From positions 186,001 to 250,000 of the forward strand of contig JAFKAC010000062.1 in NCBI GenBank assembly GCA_025766275.1: DNA of 64,000 nt, written 5' to 3'. The stretch comes from Lactarius indigo (lineage: Eukaryota > Basidiomycota > Agaricomycetes > Russulales > Russulaceae). Positions within the stretch are counted from its first letter, which is position 1. Every line of letters starts with the position of its first letter. A model generated the notes under the pieces. The model saw only the letters and a list, made by a program, of their open reading frames with translations, was not told the origin of the DNA and searched no databases. Position numbers and translations under genes: made by a program. Positions 12,301-23,943 of the stretch are shown here, in pieces.

Positions 12301-14308
12301 ATGATTACTTACATTCCGTCGGCCCTCTGGGTGAGTGTATCGATGACCAATTGCCTATCTTCCGCTCTCCATTTTCGCATTTTTCTATCTGAATGGACAA
12401 AAGAACTGATGTAGTCCATGATATCCTGCTTTTGTCCAGCTTCGTCATGAAGAGAGACAGGATGAGATACAAACGGCCCAAGCGCATCTTGGATATCCGC
12501 CTCGGGACGACTCGTGACGCAGATCCGAAGATTCGAAAGTTGTAACTCGACAAGGTCCCCTAAAAGGTCGAGCACGAGTTCGCGTGGAGATGGCGCCCCA
12601 GACGTGTCGGGACACTCGTCGAGAGCATCGATGATAATATAGATCGGAGGCAGTCCTGGCAGTTCGAGCATGTCTTTCAGGCATTGCGTGAGTGCATCAT
12701 CATTGGGCAAGCGCAATCCGGCGTCATGCTCGGAATACAGGTGAGAAAGGACGTCGTAGCAAAGATCCGAATTGGCAGAGAGTTGTACGATGAGGGAGGA
12801 CAGTAAGCCACGGACGTCTTGCTTTGCGGTATCTCTAAAGTCGAAGTAATAATAAGCCACCAAGCCCAGTCCCTCATCGCGTAGCACAGTGGCCTGTTCA
12901 ATGATGCTGGAACTGGTGGACAGGCGTCAAGACGAATATGATTAGACGAGAGATTCGGGCCATGCGGCGCCTACCATAAGATGCTCTTCCCCGATCCCGC
13001 TACATTCACGAACTTCCATCAACGGGCCGAAAAAGATATCTGGGGAGGCATGGAAACTACGCACGTTTACCATGTATCCACAGAAGGCCACCCATCAGGT
13101 TCCACTTGTCGAAGGTGGCGCCGCGGGTAAACCACGCTGCGGATTTACCATAGTGGGTTTTTCGTGCGATGACGTGATTTCGAGACGGGTCCGGAGGCGA
13201 AATCCAACTTCTGGCATCCCTTTGTAACTGGTTTCCTGAAGGGGCGGTTCACCTCACAGCTCCAAGAACGCGCGAGACGACGCACGCTTCATTTTGTTAA
13301 TCTCATTCGCAACCTCTTGCATTGTAACTAGTAGTCCCCATCAGACCAGAGAAAGCCGACTCGCGTAGAATGACAAAACGTACCCAGAGTCCGGTGGATT
13401 GCACTCGTTGACGCCTCGCCACCTATACAGAGAACAGTCTAATCAGATGCTTTGAAGTCATTACACGGCTTGACTCACCGTCCATGACCACCTTCATATT
13501 GTTCAAGAGACCGTGAACGACAGCCAAAGTCTGCGTCACCGTCATGCGGGCCTCGTCCTGCGTGAGTCTGTCCAATCTCTTCAGTATGCTCTCGATCTCG
13601 CTATCCCCCATCAACTTCTTTGCGAATTGCTCTGAAACGCGTTCAGATGTTGTAGCCGATAGTTATAGAATGAATCCGCTTACTGAGTCGTCCTCGATGG
13701 ATTTGTTTCTTCGCTAGGGCAAGTATCGAAATCAACTCGACCATTATCTTCACTACTATACCCGTCATCAAAGGGTCCAAAGGGATCTCGGCATAGACAT
13801 GGAGACGTTTGAGGAAGTTTCCGATGGACTCGAAGAGTTCAAGGAGGGCATCATAGCTCGCGCTGACTCCATCAGCCGCCTGAGATAAGTCGGATATCAG
13901 ATTGAGTCGATCAATAAAAAAGGAACTTGAAATTACGCACGGTGAAGAGGACATCGATGCCGACGAAGATCAGTTTTGCGGGTTGGAACGGTACCTTGTT
14001 GGGAAAGAGTAAAAAAGGAATAGATAGCAAAGTGGCAGGTTTTCGCGGCTCACTAGACGCGCTCCCTCACCAAGAACTGCAGAGAAGGCATGAACGAATT
14101 GTACCACCGGGCTGAGGCAATCGATAAACTTCCGATTTTTGTCGCGATAGTCTGTGAATGCCTTGATGTTCTCTTGAAGTAGGAGGAGGACTGCGCCAGG
14201 AGAGTCACAGTTGCTGATCTTCTCGGCGATCGGATTGTCCTTTAGATTTATGCCGGTCTGCTCAGCGTATTTGTCTACGGCATCGAGAATGGATTGAAAG
14301 TTAGACAT
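9376..14308 (-). CDS. Goodbye-NACHT-ankyrin STAND protein (NLR-like), paralogue A
   Basis: A ten-exon model of 1,473 codons joins in frame: 14308-14054, 13994-13941, 13879-13684, 13631-13479, 13422-13384, 13327-13286, 13235-13065, 12999-12975, 12912-12313, 12262-9376. Residues 1 to about 220 match the fungal Goodbye domain. NACHT follows, with P-loop GKPGSGKS (about 302-309, split by an intron) and Walker B YIIIDALDEC (about 403-412), then a winged-helix-like part ending HFSVKEFL. From about 757 to the end are some 20 ankyrin repeats, split by an acidic Ser/Thr/Glu-rich linker before the last five. Such NTPases are thought to oligomerise on ligand recognition and trigger cell death or incompatibility; the ligand here is unknown. 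The exon 5/6 junction is the weakest splice call. All key motifs look intact. Confidence 0.9.
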
Positions 14309-15190
14309 TTGAGAGGGTTAGCGTCACGGTATTGGAATTCCTGGAAGTTGCAAGTGTTCACGGTGTATGCGACGGGGTAGTACAGCCCTTGTTTAGCCTC
14401 TTCAGCGCCGCTGCGGCCTAAGGAAGGTCACGAGACCGAAGGTCTGGACCAACTCACGAGTCTCACGTGTCACGACGATACAGCCAGGGATACAGCAAAC
14501 GCCTAGAGCGCAATTGCGATCGGGCCATTGTGAACTCCTCGTAAATGCAGTACGTAGGGTAATTTTGGAGGGTTGCCGAGGGTGAAAACCCGTCGAGAGT
14601 CAACGAAGATGGCGGACACCGTCGACGTGGAGAAGCGAAGGTGTGGACTCGGGTGTGGACGTCCACATTCCCACTCTGGTCACGGACCACGAGGGAGCCA
14701 AACAAAAGCGGAGGGGTCGTCAAGCCCAAAACGGAACCCCGAGATTGTGTAATCCCGAAATGATGATGCCCGACTGGGCCCGGCTTTGGTGTCCTCCAGG
14801 GCACTAATACTACCCACGACAAATTTTAGAAGGAAAAACTCTCGATAGAGGAACAACCCAAACTCGGCAACATTACGATCAATTTTCATCATCGGCCTGT
14901 TAGTGCTAGAACTAATCATGAAGTCTTGCTGGTCTTAGTAATTCCCAAGGGGGCATGGAAATCTTTCTTGATCCGCACGAGAGCATAATTCTTTGCTGCC
15001 ATATGTCTGTTGCCTCACCTTTATATCTTCACCATCGACATACCCAAAATGCGGGCTAGCCCCTTCGACCCTGACACGATCGGGTAGCGACTGCCTCGCG
15101 GACAGGTTGAAGACGAGAGAACCGACACCATTGTTAGAGTAGGGCGCGCGCCATAATAATTTAATAATTACACTTCACTCATATGGGTAT
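14309..15190. other. Spacer between NLR paralogue A and hus1
   Basis: About 880 bp separate the start of paralogue A (14308, minus) from the hus1 stop (15191, minus). It should hold the NLR promoter and the hus1 terminator. A 119-codon minus frame (14822-14463) has no recognisable motif and is not called. Confidence 0.5.
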
Positions 15191-16374
15191 TCAGTCGTCG
15201 AGCACGGAGGGGATGTAGAACGTGAGGACCCCGCCAATATCAGCCGAGTCCCCGATATACACGAAAAGGATCAGACAGTGTCCCTGACATATGCCTGAGG
15301 GTTCAAAAGTTAGTTACCGAGGGATCCGAGGAAGACTCTACTTACACGCGATAGTCGTTTTGGACACAGCATGGGCATTGAGAAACTTTAAGAGACTACG
15401 CGCGTGTACGAGCACGCTGAACAGGTGCGTCGGATCAGGACGTTCGCGTTCTCCGTCCTCTTCCCCTCTCTCGCCTTCCGCGCCAGCACGAGCCTGCGAC
15501 AGGTCATCTCCAGCTACAAAAATGTCGTCAGTAGAAGGGGTGACCTCGATAGACGAATAGCTCACCCATCCGGGGATGTGAGCAATTGTTCCAGGTAATG
15601 TCTGCCTTGACGACTTCGGTACTGGCAGATAGTCGGAGGCAGCCAGACGAGTTGGCGCGCACGGCTATCACATCTGAGAGATTCCGCATTCGCTCGACGA
15701 CGCCGCGTATCTTCGTGAGCGGCGGGAGCATGATCTGGACCTACAACCGAGAAACTTCATTCGGTATGCACTACTTTTCCCTTCGAGTAAGAACGAAAGG
15801 GACGTACGTCGGGTTCTGGGCAGCGCGGCTCCGTGAGCAGGGCCGCGTCCGCCGGCTTCATCACCTCTATGCGCACGTCGTGCGCCACCTTGACCTGACG
15901 ACCCATTTGCGTCGTGCCGAATATCTCGAAGGACAGGACGGGGACGTTTTTCTTCTTTGCGAGCTTCATGACGACTTCGTTCGCACCGGTGTGTTCTGCG
16001 GACGCGGAGCGCAGCGCGGTGGACAACGCGTCGGTGGGCAGGTTGAGAGTGATCTCGTTATTGGAGTGGGAGAGAATGCGGTAGTCGGTGAAGAGCGCAT
16101 CTACGCGGATCTTTCTGGTAGACTTCGTTCAGAGGAAAAGGATGTTACAGTAAGTGAACGACGGCGTACGACCAGACGTGAACGCCCCCCTCTTCTTGGT
16201 TGCAGATGATACGCATAGATGTCTCGCCGAAGTTGATGATGCATTTCTTTTGAAGCTTCTCCACGGTTTGGATTAGACCTGTGAACGCGTCGCGGGTATT
16301 TATACAGGTCGTCAAAGGGGGGCTTGCTCACGATAAAAGGTGGGCACGTTCTGGATTGTGGCACGAAAGCGCAT
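15191..16374 (-). CDS. hus1: Checkpoint clamp subunit Hus1
   Basis: Six exons (16374-16332, 16278-16170, 16114-15808, 15740-15566, 15513-15346, 15294-15191) join in frame to 301 codons, the usual Hus1 size. The N-terminus MRFRATIQN, the central NLPTDALSTALRSA, the segment EPRCPEPDVQIMLPPL and the C-terminal GVLTFYIPSVLDD follow the Hus1 pattern; the last resembles the FIPALS-type end of animal Hus1. Hus1 forms the PCNA-like 9-1-1 ring with Rad9 and Rad1, which is loaded at damaged DNA in the nucleus and activates the ATR pathway. An acidic, Glu/Arg-rich insert is coded at the start of exon 5. The start codon lies 95 bp from the divergent glutaredoxin gene. Confidence 0.88.
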
Positions 16375-16469
16375 GACAGGCGACCGTGATTACATGATCA
16401 GACAAACTCTCTTATTCGCTTCCAGTCAGGTCCATCATCCCAATCTCCCGAGGACCACCGATATCCGCT
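16375..16469. promoter_or_regulatory. 95-bp shared promoter region of hus1 and the glutaredoxin gene
   Basis: The start codons of hus1 (16374, minus) and the glutaredoxin gene (16470, plus) are separated by only 95 bp, so both 5' UTRs and core promoters must fit here or overlap the neighbouring gene. No clear TATA box is visible. Bidirectional use is inferred from geometry. Confidence 0.6.
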
Positions 16470-17347
16470 ATGGCCGCCCCGGAAACTAAAAATTCCCACC
16501 AAGTCGAATCCTCAGAACAATTCCAGAGTCTCCTTTCCGCAGACCTCGATCGCGTGTCTCTCCTATACTTTTGGGCGCCATGGGCACAGCCATGTAAGCA
16601 GATGACCGAGGTCGTCGACGAACTCGCGCGGAAGTATCCAAAGCTGCTCTCGCTCCACATAGAAGCCGAGGCACACTCAGAGATCTCCGAGTCGTTCGAC
16701 ATCGAGAGCGTTCCTACCTTTATCGTGCTCCGGGTACGTCGATCCCCTGCCGCCTATTCGGCTCGGTGGGTCCCGCCCTCTCTGCCTCACGCTGATTCTC
16801 CCTCTTCCCATCCCGGACCCAGGGTCACACACTTCTCGACCGCATCACCGGTGCAGACGCCAGTGCCCTCACCAAGGCCATCGCGAAGCATATAAACCCG
16901 GCCGGCGGCAATGCCGTCGCAACGCCGCCGCTTTCCCAGACCGACAAGGCTCCTGCGACTGGGACGACGACGACGGAGACGGCCGAGGAGCTCGAGGGGC
17001 GCCTGCGTCGGCTCATGAACCAGTCCAAAGTTGTGCTCTTCATGAAGGGCTCGCCCGACGTCCCGCGCTGCGGCTTTTCGCGTAAGATCTGCGGGCTGCT
17101 GCGCGACCAGAAGATCGAGTTTAAGCACTTTGACATCCTCACAGACGAGTCGGTCCGGCAGGGTGCGCCTCATTATTTTTCTCTCCTGTGTTCGACGAAC
17201 TAACTTTGTCTAATGTCGACAGGTCTTAAGAAGCTGAACGACTGGCCTACATTCCCGCAGCTCATCGTCAACGGAGAACTCGTCGGAGGCCTAGACATTG
17301 TTCAAGAGATGGCGGACAACGGCGAGCTTAAAGAGTTAGCCACCTGA
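16470..17347 (+). CDS. Monothiol glutaredoxin, thioredoxin-like plus glutaredoxin domain (Grx3/4 type)
   Basis: Three exons (16470-16733, 16823-17162, 17223-17347) give 242 codons, the family's normal length. Residues 1 to about 110 form a thioredoxin-like domain with WAPWAQPCK in place of the classical CGPC site and the cis-Pro segment SVPTFIVL. After a Thr/Ala-rich linker, the glutaredoxin domain has [10 protein letters not shown], the monothiol active site CGFS at 171-174, and [19 protein letters not shown] for glutathione binding. In fungi such proteins bind a bridging [2Fe-2S] cluster with glutathione, deliver iron and signal iron status to transcription factors in cytosol and nucleus. 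The start is the first ATG of a frame beginning MAAPETKN. Sequence and splicing look intact. Confidence 0.93.
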
Positions 17348-18310
17348 GCTGCCAAGATGTTGTTCTAACTTGCGGATTGTACGTTGTATTACACTGCTAA
17401 ATCGGCTTACGATACTACTATAATATGTCTGCGCAACCCCTACTCCAAGCCCTTGACATGACGGGGTTTTTCACGATGACGGGTAACCAGTATATGCCAA
17501 CGTGGACACAGCTCCACTCGGTGGTGAAATGGAGGACAGCTGAACGCTTCGAGTCCGTACGAGTGCCCCGCCCACTCTTGGCGAACCAGTGTCATCGGCC
17601 CGGGAGCCGGTCGCAAGAGCTCAACGACGCGGGCCTGCGTATCGTTTTCACTACGTCGCGGAATCATCACCTATTCTTCCAAGCGTTCTCCCCAAAAAAT
17701 ACGTTAATTTTCAGCAGAGGCAAGAAGTTAAGTTCTCCCGTATTTTCTGAGCCGTCATAGCCATCCGAAACAACTGGAACCCGAGTGCTGTCGGGGCGTG
17801 CTGACTATTTCTGAGCCGAAGTCACTGTCCGCGGTATTATAACATGTGTGTGTTATATCCTCGGCCCAAGCCGAATCTTTTTTTTTTCGAATCCTTTTTT
17901 GTGCGCCTGAGGGCATACTAGTACCCTATGTAGCACTACACTTTCGCTGTACTACGCGTCCACGTGCCGAATCCTTTTGTAAACCTGGCAGATATACCAA
18001 TCTTAGTCAGACACCCAGGATACTGAGTGAACATGTGAACGCTCAAGTGTGTGCGTAATCTCAGCATCGCAAACCCATATCAGGCTCTGGTGATCCGTCT
18101 GAGTCTACTCGAGCTAGCGTGAGTCGATTATCGTGAAGATCAAGCGCTCTATACCCTTGGCTCTACCAGCGTCTATCATCCTGGACCTTTGGACGTTGCT
18201 ATGATACTGTGATTCATCGTAGTCGCATCTACCGCCGGCACCCACATTGTGACCCGCATTCCCACCGAATTCGACTCAGAATACACCCTCTCACTGTACA
18301 GTAGTCAAAG
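17348..18310. other. Spacer upstream of NLR paralogue B
   Basis: About 960 bp hold the glutaredoxin 3' end and the promoter of paralogue B. A T-rich tract lies near 17878-17890. A perfect palindrome ACTGTACAGT sits at 18293-18302, eight bases before the start codon at 18311. A 111-codon frame (17425-17760) shows no motif and is not called. Confidence 0.5.
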
Positions 18311-21300
18311 ATGTCTGAGTCTAACTTTCAATCCATTCTCTGCGCATTGGATGAATATGCTGAACAGACCGGCATAAATCTCAGCGAAAATCCGTTCGCC
18401 GATAAGCTCAAGGACTGTGACTCTCCCGATGCCGTCCTTCTCCTCCTTCAACAGAACTTGAAGGAATTCAAAGACTTTCGGGACAAAAATCGCAAGTTCA
18501 TCGATAGTCTCGGCCCAGTAGTCCAATTCGTTCACACCTTCTCTGGAGTTCTTGGCGAAGCAACTAGTATGGTGAGCCGAGAACGCCCATCTCTACCCAA
18601 GGACTATTTTTAAAACAAAATTGTATTCGCCACCAGGTTCCGTTCCAACCTGCGAAGCTAATCTTCGTCGGAATCGATGTTCTCTTCTCCGTGCGTGTTT
18701 TCATATTCGCCAATGACCTCTCTCCAATATGTCGTTACATCAGGCGGCCAGAGGTGTCAACGCGAGCTATGATGCTCTCCTTGAACTCTTCGAATGCATC
18801 GGCAACTTCCTCAAACGCCTCCAAATTTACACAAATATCACTTTGAGCCCTTTGATGACAGAAATAATCGCGAAGATAATGGCCGAGTTAATTTGTGTCC
18901 TTGCCCTCGCGAAGAAACAAATCAGACAAGGACGACTCAGTAAGCTCCTCTTTAGTACTGCGTATATGCGTCACCATTCTTAAACTCGTTGCAGAACAAT
19001 TTGCGAAGAAGTTACTGGGGAACACCGAGATCGAAGGAATCCTCCGGAGATTAGACCGGCTCACATCGGAAGAGGCCCGATTGACCGAGGTGCAGATCTT
19101 GGAGGTCGTCCACGGTCTCATGAATAATATGAAAATAGTTATGGACGGTGAGCAAAGTTCACCTAGCTCCGAAATAACTGACCGAACTGCCGTCCGTAGG
19201 CGGAGAGGGATCAATCAACACGATCCGGAAGACTCTCGGTAAGTCCCAAACAATGTGGGTGAATTATATCCCGTGCTTATGCAGAATGGCAGTCAAGGTG
19301 CAAGATGTGGTCAACGAAATAAACAAAATGAACCGTGCGTCACCCCACCCACCATTATTGTGACCGTTCCCGCTGAACTGATCCCACAGGTGACCGTTTG
19401 CACGAGAAATCTGCGGGTTGGCTTTGCCCTCCAGACCCGTCTGAAAATCACGTCATCGCTCGCGGAGATTGCCACGACGGATCTGTGACGTGGTTTACCA
19501 AAGGCGACACTTTCGAGAAGTGGGATGCGACAGGCTGCCTTCTGTGGATAAATGGTATACGTATGTGTACATGAACTTTCGATCACTTCCGGCTGCTCAC
19601 GTTAACCTGTCGCCGTCGGTAGCGGGATCAGGGAAGAGCGTCCTATGGTACGCGCGACATCCCCTCTCCTCGTTTAGCTGTAAATATATATCGTCAGCTA
19701 GTTCTACCATCATCGAAGAAATCAAGGCTCGACGCGACGCAGGGTTGGGCTTGTTAGCATATTTTTACTTCGACTTTAGAGATACCAAGAAGCAGGATAT
19801 CCGCGGCTTGTTATCGTCCCTCCTCACTCAACTCTGTGCCAAGTCGGATCCTTGCTACCAGATCCTCTCCGACCTATATTCTACCCATGACGCGGGATCC
19901 CAGCAGCCTGATACGAAAACTCTTGTGCGATGCCTGAAGGATATGCTAGAGCTCTCAGGACAACCCACAATGTATTTCGTCATGGATGCTCTTGACGAGT
20001 GTCCGGATGACTCTGGGGTGGTATCTCCCCGCGAAAAGGTCCTTAACTTCATCGAAGACCTTGTCGAGCTCAACCTTCCGAATCTCCGCATCTGTGCCAC
20101 CAGTCGTTCCGAGGCCGATATCCTAGATGTTCTTGAGCCTTTAGCATCTTATATTGTCTGTCTCCATGACGAAGATGGCCAAAAACAAGATATTATTGAC
20201 TACATCAATTCTGTCGTCCAATCCGACAAAAAGATGCGAAGGTGGACGGAAGATCAAAGGCAAATGGTTATCGATGCGCTCACGAAGAGGGCTGACGGAA
20301 TGTGAGTAATCGCAATCATGGTATCCCCGCGGGTCTTAATCTGGTCGCAGGTTCCGATGGGTCTTTTGCCAACTGGAAACGTTGCGCCGCTGCTTCCCGA
20401 TAGCGATACGGAGCACTCTGGATAGGCTGCCTCGAACGTTGGACGAGACATACGAGCGCACGTTGCTAGGGATTGATAAGGAGAACCGAATATACGCCTA
20501 CCGCCTGTTTCAATGTCTCACGGTGTCTATTCGTCCTCTTCGCGTCGAAGAACTCGCTGAGGTTCTTGCCGTTCAATTTGACGCCGGTCGAGATTCAGAA
20601 TATAGCACGGAGTGGAGCCCTAGGGATGCACAGCACGCTGTTCTGTCTGCCTGTTCTAGTCTAATAACCGTTATCAATGTCGAAGGTTCTCAGGTGGTCC
20701 AATTTGCACATTTTTCGGTCAAGGAGTTCTTGACTTCCGATCGCCTTCGTCTCTCTGCTACGGGAGAGAGTCTGTCTCGTTATCATATCCACCTTCTTTC
20801 TGCGCATATCGTTCTTGCGCAAGCCTCTCTCAGCGTCTTACTCAGCCTGGATTACCATGCCGAGAGAAGCACGGTGGAAAAACGGCCACTTTGTATCTAC
20901 GCTGCTCGGCACTGGGTTGACCATGCCAAAATAGACGGCGTATGGTCAAGTATCCAGGACCTCATGAAACGTCTGTTTGACCCAGACCGGCCCTACTTTG
21001 CGACATGGGTCTGGATTTACGATGTTGACCGTCCCTGGAAAGGATCCATGACGACGGCACACCCGACGCGACCAGAGGCCGGACCATTATACTACGCAGC
21101 ACTGTGCGGATTTCGCAGCCTCGTGGACCACCTTACAATTACTCATCCAACGTACGTCAACGCTAGAGGTGGGGCCCATGGGACACCGTTGAATGCAGCG
21201 CTCATAAAGGAAGAGATCGAGACCGCTGTAGCACTACTCGAGAATGGCTCAAATATAAACGCCTTGGGTCGCGCGGGCGGTAGTCCGTTACACAGTGCCG

Positions 21301-22877
21301 CCCTGGCCGGTCGTCATGCCGTAGTGAAATTGTTGCTCGAGCGTCAAGCAAATGTTAACATCCAGACCTGCGACAGGGAGCGCAAAACCCCACTGCATCT
21401 GGCGGCGCAAGCCGGGCAGCTGGAGGTCTGTCGGCTACTGCTGAAGTATGGGGCAGATGTAGCAATCAGAGATGAGACCGGGCAGACTTCGTTGTACATG
21501 GCGTTCCAATATGGACATCTCGATATCGTGCATGATTTACTTGCCTACGGCGCTGATGTAAATTCAGAGGACGACAACCTTTGGACTCTATTACATAAGG
21601 CACCATCTGAAGGACACCTTGATATTGTACAATTGCCAGTTCAGCATAGTGCAGCACTTGACAAGACGAATGTGGACCAAGAAACACCGCTACACGTGGC
21701 GTCTCGTAGCGGAAAACTCAAAATTTCCCGCTTCTCAATCGACGAAGGCGCGAATACGATGTTTAAAGACAAGGACGGAGACACATCGCGCAATGCATCT
21801 CGACGCGGGCATCTCAATCTCGTAGAAGTATTTCCCAAAGGCAGCGTGGACGCTAATGCGCGAAGCGCAAACGAGGAGACTCCCTTAGACCTCGCGTCGG
21901 GTTACGGGAACATCGAGATTATCAGCCCATCGAGGCCGGCGCCTATTGGCAGGCGAGCAGAGGTATCACACTTTCAGACCGAGCATGAAGCCGATGCGTA
22001 TTCTGTCAGTGACGGAGGCTATAAACCGCACCCAGCATCACGACATGGTCATACCGACATTTTGCGACTCTTACTTGATCATGGGGCAGATGTAAACGTT
22101 CAGAAATCGAATCTTGGGGCCCCACTCCATCTCGCATCAGCTAGTGGTCATCTCGGGGTTGCAGAGCCGCTGGTCGAGCACGGTGCAGAAGTCGACATGC
22201 AGAATAGCAGCGAAAAATCACCTTTAGATCTTGGCCAGGAAAAAGGGAACTTGAAGGGTGACGTCACCAGTTTCCTAGCGGGGCGTTCGGGGAGTACATG
22301 TGCCCTGCATACCACGAACTCGACTTCGTTGGAAGAAGGGTCCGAATACAGTCTTCCCGAGGCTGCAGAGCTGCGACTGTACAGTAGCCATTCATCTAAA
22401 GATGACGAGTGCAATTCGTTGCATAGTGCATCGGCCAACAGACGCATTGAGATGGTCCAAAGACTGCTCGATCGTGGTGCAGATGTCAACGAACGTGACA
22501 ATCTACTCAAGACTCCGTTGGAAGTGGCATCGAGGAGCGGGATACTCGAACTTGCGAAGACATTGATTAAATATGGCGCGGATGTGAACTCTCGAGACAT
22601 CCTCGGCCGGACACCATTGCATATAGCAGCGCAATATGGGCACGTAGACATCGCACAACTGTTGCTCCACAGTGGTGCCGATATAAATGCCACGCATTGG
22701 GAGGGTGGCACTGCGTTGCACATCGCATCGATCGGGAATCACACCGAGATGGTACAGACGCTACTTGAATGGAAAGCAAGTGTACAAACACGGTGTGTAT
22801 TTGGCAAGACACCTCTTCAATACGCATCAACGTACGGAAATAAGGAGGTTGTGCAGTTATTGACAGGCGGAGTATAG
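18311..22877 (+). CDS. Goodbye-NACHT-ankyrin STAND protein (NLR-like), paralogue B
   Basis: Ten exons (18311-18571, 18637-18690, 18744-18939, 18995-19147, 19200-19254, 19285-19334, 19390-19560, 19623-19647, 19702-20301, 20351-22877) join in frame to 1,363 codons. Exon number and most exon lengths equal those of paralogue A, so the two are duplicates. The Goodbye domain covers about residues 1-220. NACHT has P-loop GIPGSGKS (about 312-319, across an intron) and a Walker B variant YFVMDALDEC. The winged-helix part ends HFSVKEFL. About 16 ankyrin repeats follow from about residue 770, fewer than in A. Several repeats have lost consensus (DTSRNAS, YKPHPAS), and around 21930-22060 the frame appears locally shifted and restored with loss of repeat material. 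It is likely an NLR-like sensor in early decay or under diversification. Confidence 0.9.
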
Positions 22878-23943
22878 GTTACGGCGTTCGCCGGCGGACG
22901 TGGGATCATGCCATGGTATTCTTGACGGTATTACTGTACTGTAGTTTAAATGTACGACAATGTTGCTTACCTTCGGACTCAACTACTATTTCATTATTTC
23001 GTTCTTTCCTTATCAACCGGTACATAGGTACTACGAATCGATTCCGCTCCATCACAGCGCAAGGGCCACTGTGGCAATGGGCTTGGCATCGAGTACGGAG
23101 TAGCTTGTAAGGTATTGCCTTGAGCTAGAAGCGATTTCAGTACCTTTCAATCACAAGCAAAATGTGCACGAGAAGATAATAATTCCGGTTTCCCACGCGA
23201 GGTGGAGTAAACCGTCGAGAGAGTGGAATGTGAACAGCGTAACCATGATAGTCTTTTCAATGATCTTGAGCAACTCTGGCAGACCAGCGGGAAACTCAAT
23301 GATGTTTATGCTGCTGAAAGTGGGAGGGGCAACGGACTAGCGAGAGAGAAATCGTAGAGCGCTGATGCGTCGTGTGGGGTTAGCGGGCATTGCGTGGATG
23401 GATGGGCAGGAAGGAGAGTAGACGCACAAATGGAGAGCCCAGCACCAGTGATACGGCTAGCGGTGGAATTAAGCCAGGTAAGCTGCGGCTGGTGGATGGT
23501 AAAGTGTAGGCCGGACGGGGATGCGAGACGCTGAGTGTTCATGATCATCGTAGCATCCTTTTGTTGGAGAGATTATGTAGACAGTTCTGAAAAAAAAATC
23601 AGAGTAGAAGTGGTAGAGAATAATAAGATCTTATACCATCTGCGAATGGTGGAACGAAGGAACTGGATGTTGCGGACCAAGAGTATCATCTTGAGGATGT
23701 TGGCTCTGTCGTTGAGATTGTTGAGACTTCAAAGCTTCAAATTCAAATTCAAATTCAAACTGTGACTCGGGGTCACATGACTGCCATTTATGGTCATGCT
23801 GGTCATGCCAAGTCGCGACTCGCGACCACGTCCGCGTCATTCAGCTACTGAACGCGAACCGGTGAACAGTGTTGACAACTTGAAGTTCCTTTTATCGATA
23901 AAAATTCGGTACAGCAGGTCGTACATCATTTCTCTAAATTACA
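22878..23943. other. Spacer between NLR paralogue B and Ku70
   Basis: No gene is supported in these 1,066 bp. A short hexamer tandem (about three ATTCAA units) lies near 23735-23760, and a doubled TACTGTACTGTA motif near 22931. The Ku70 promoter must lie in the last few hundred bases. Confidence 0.5.
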
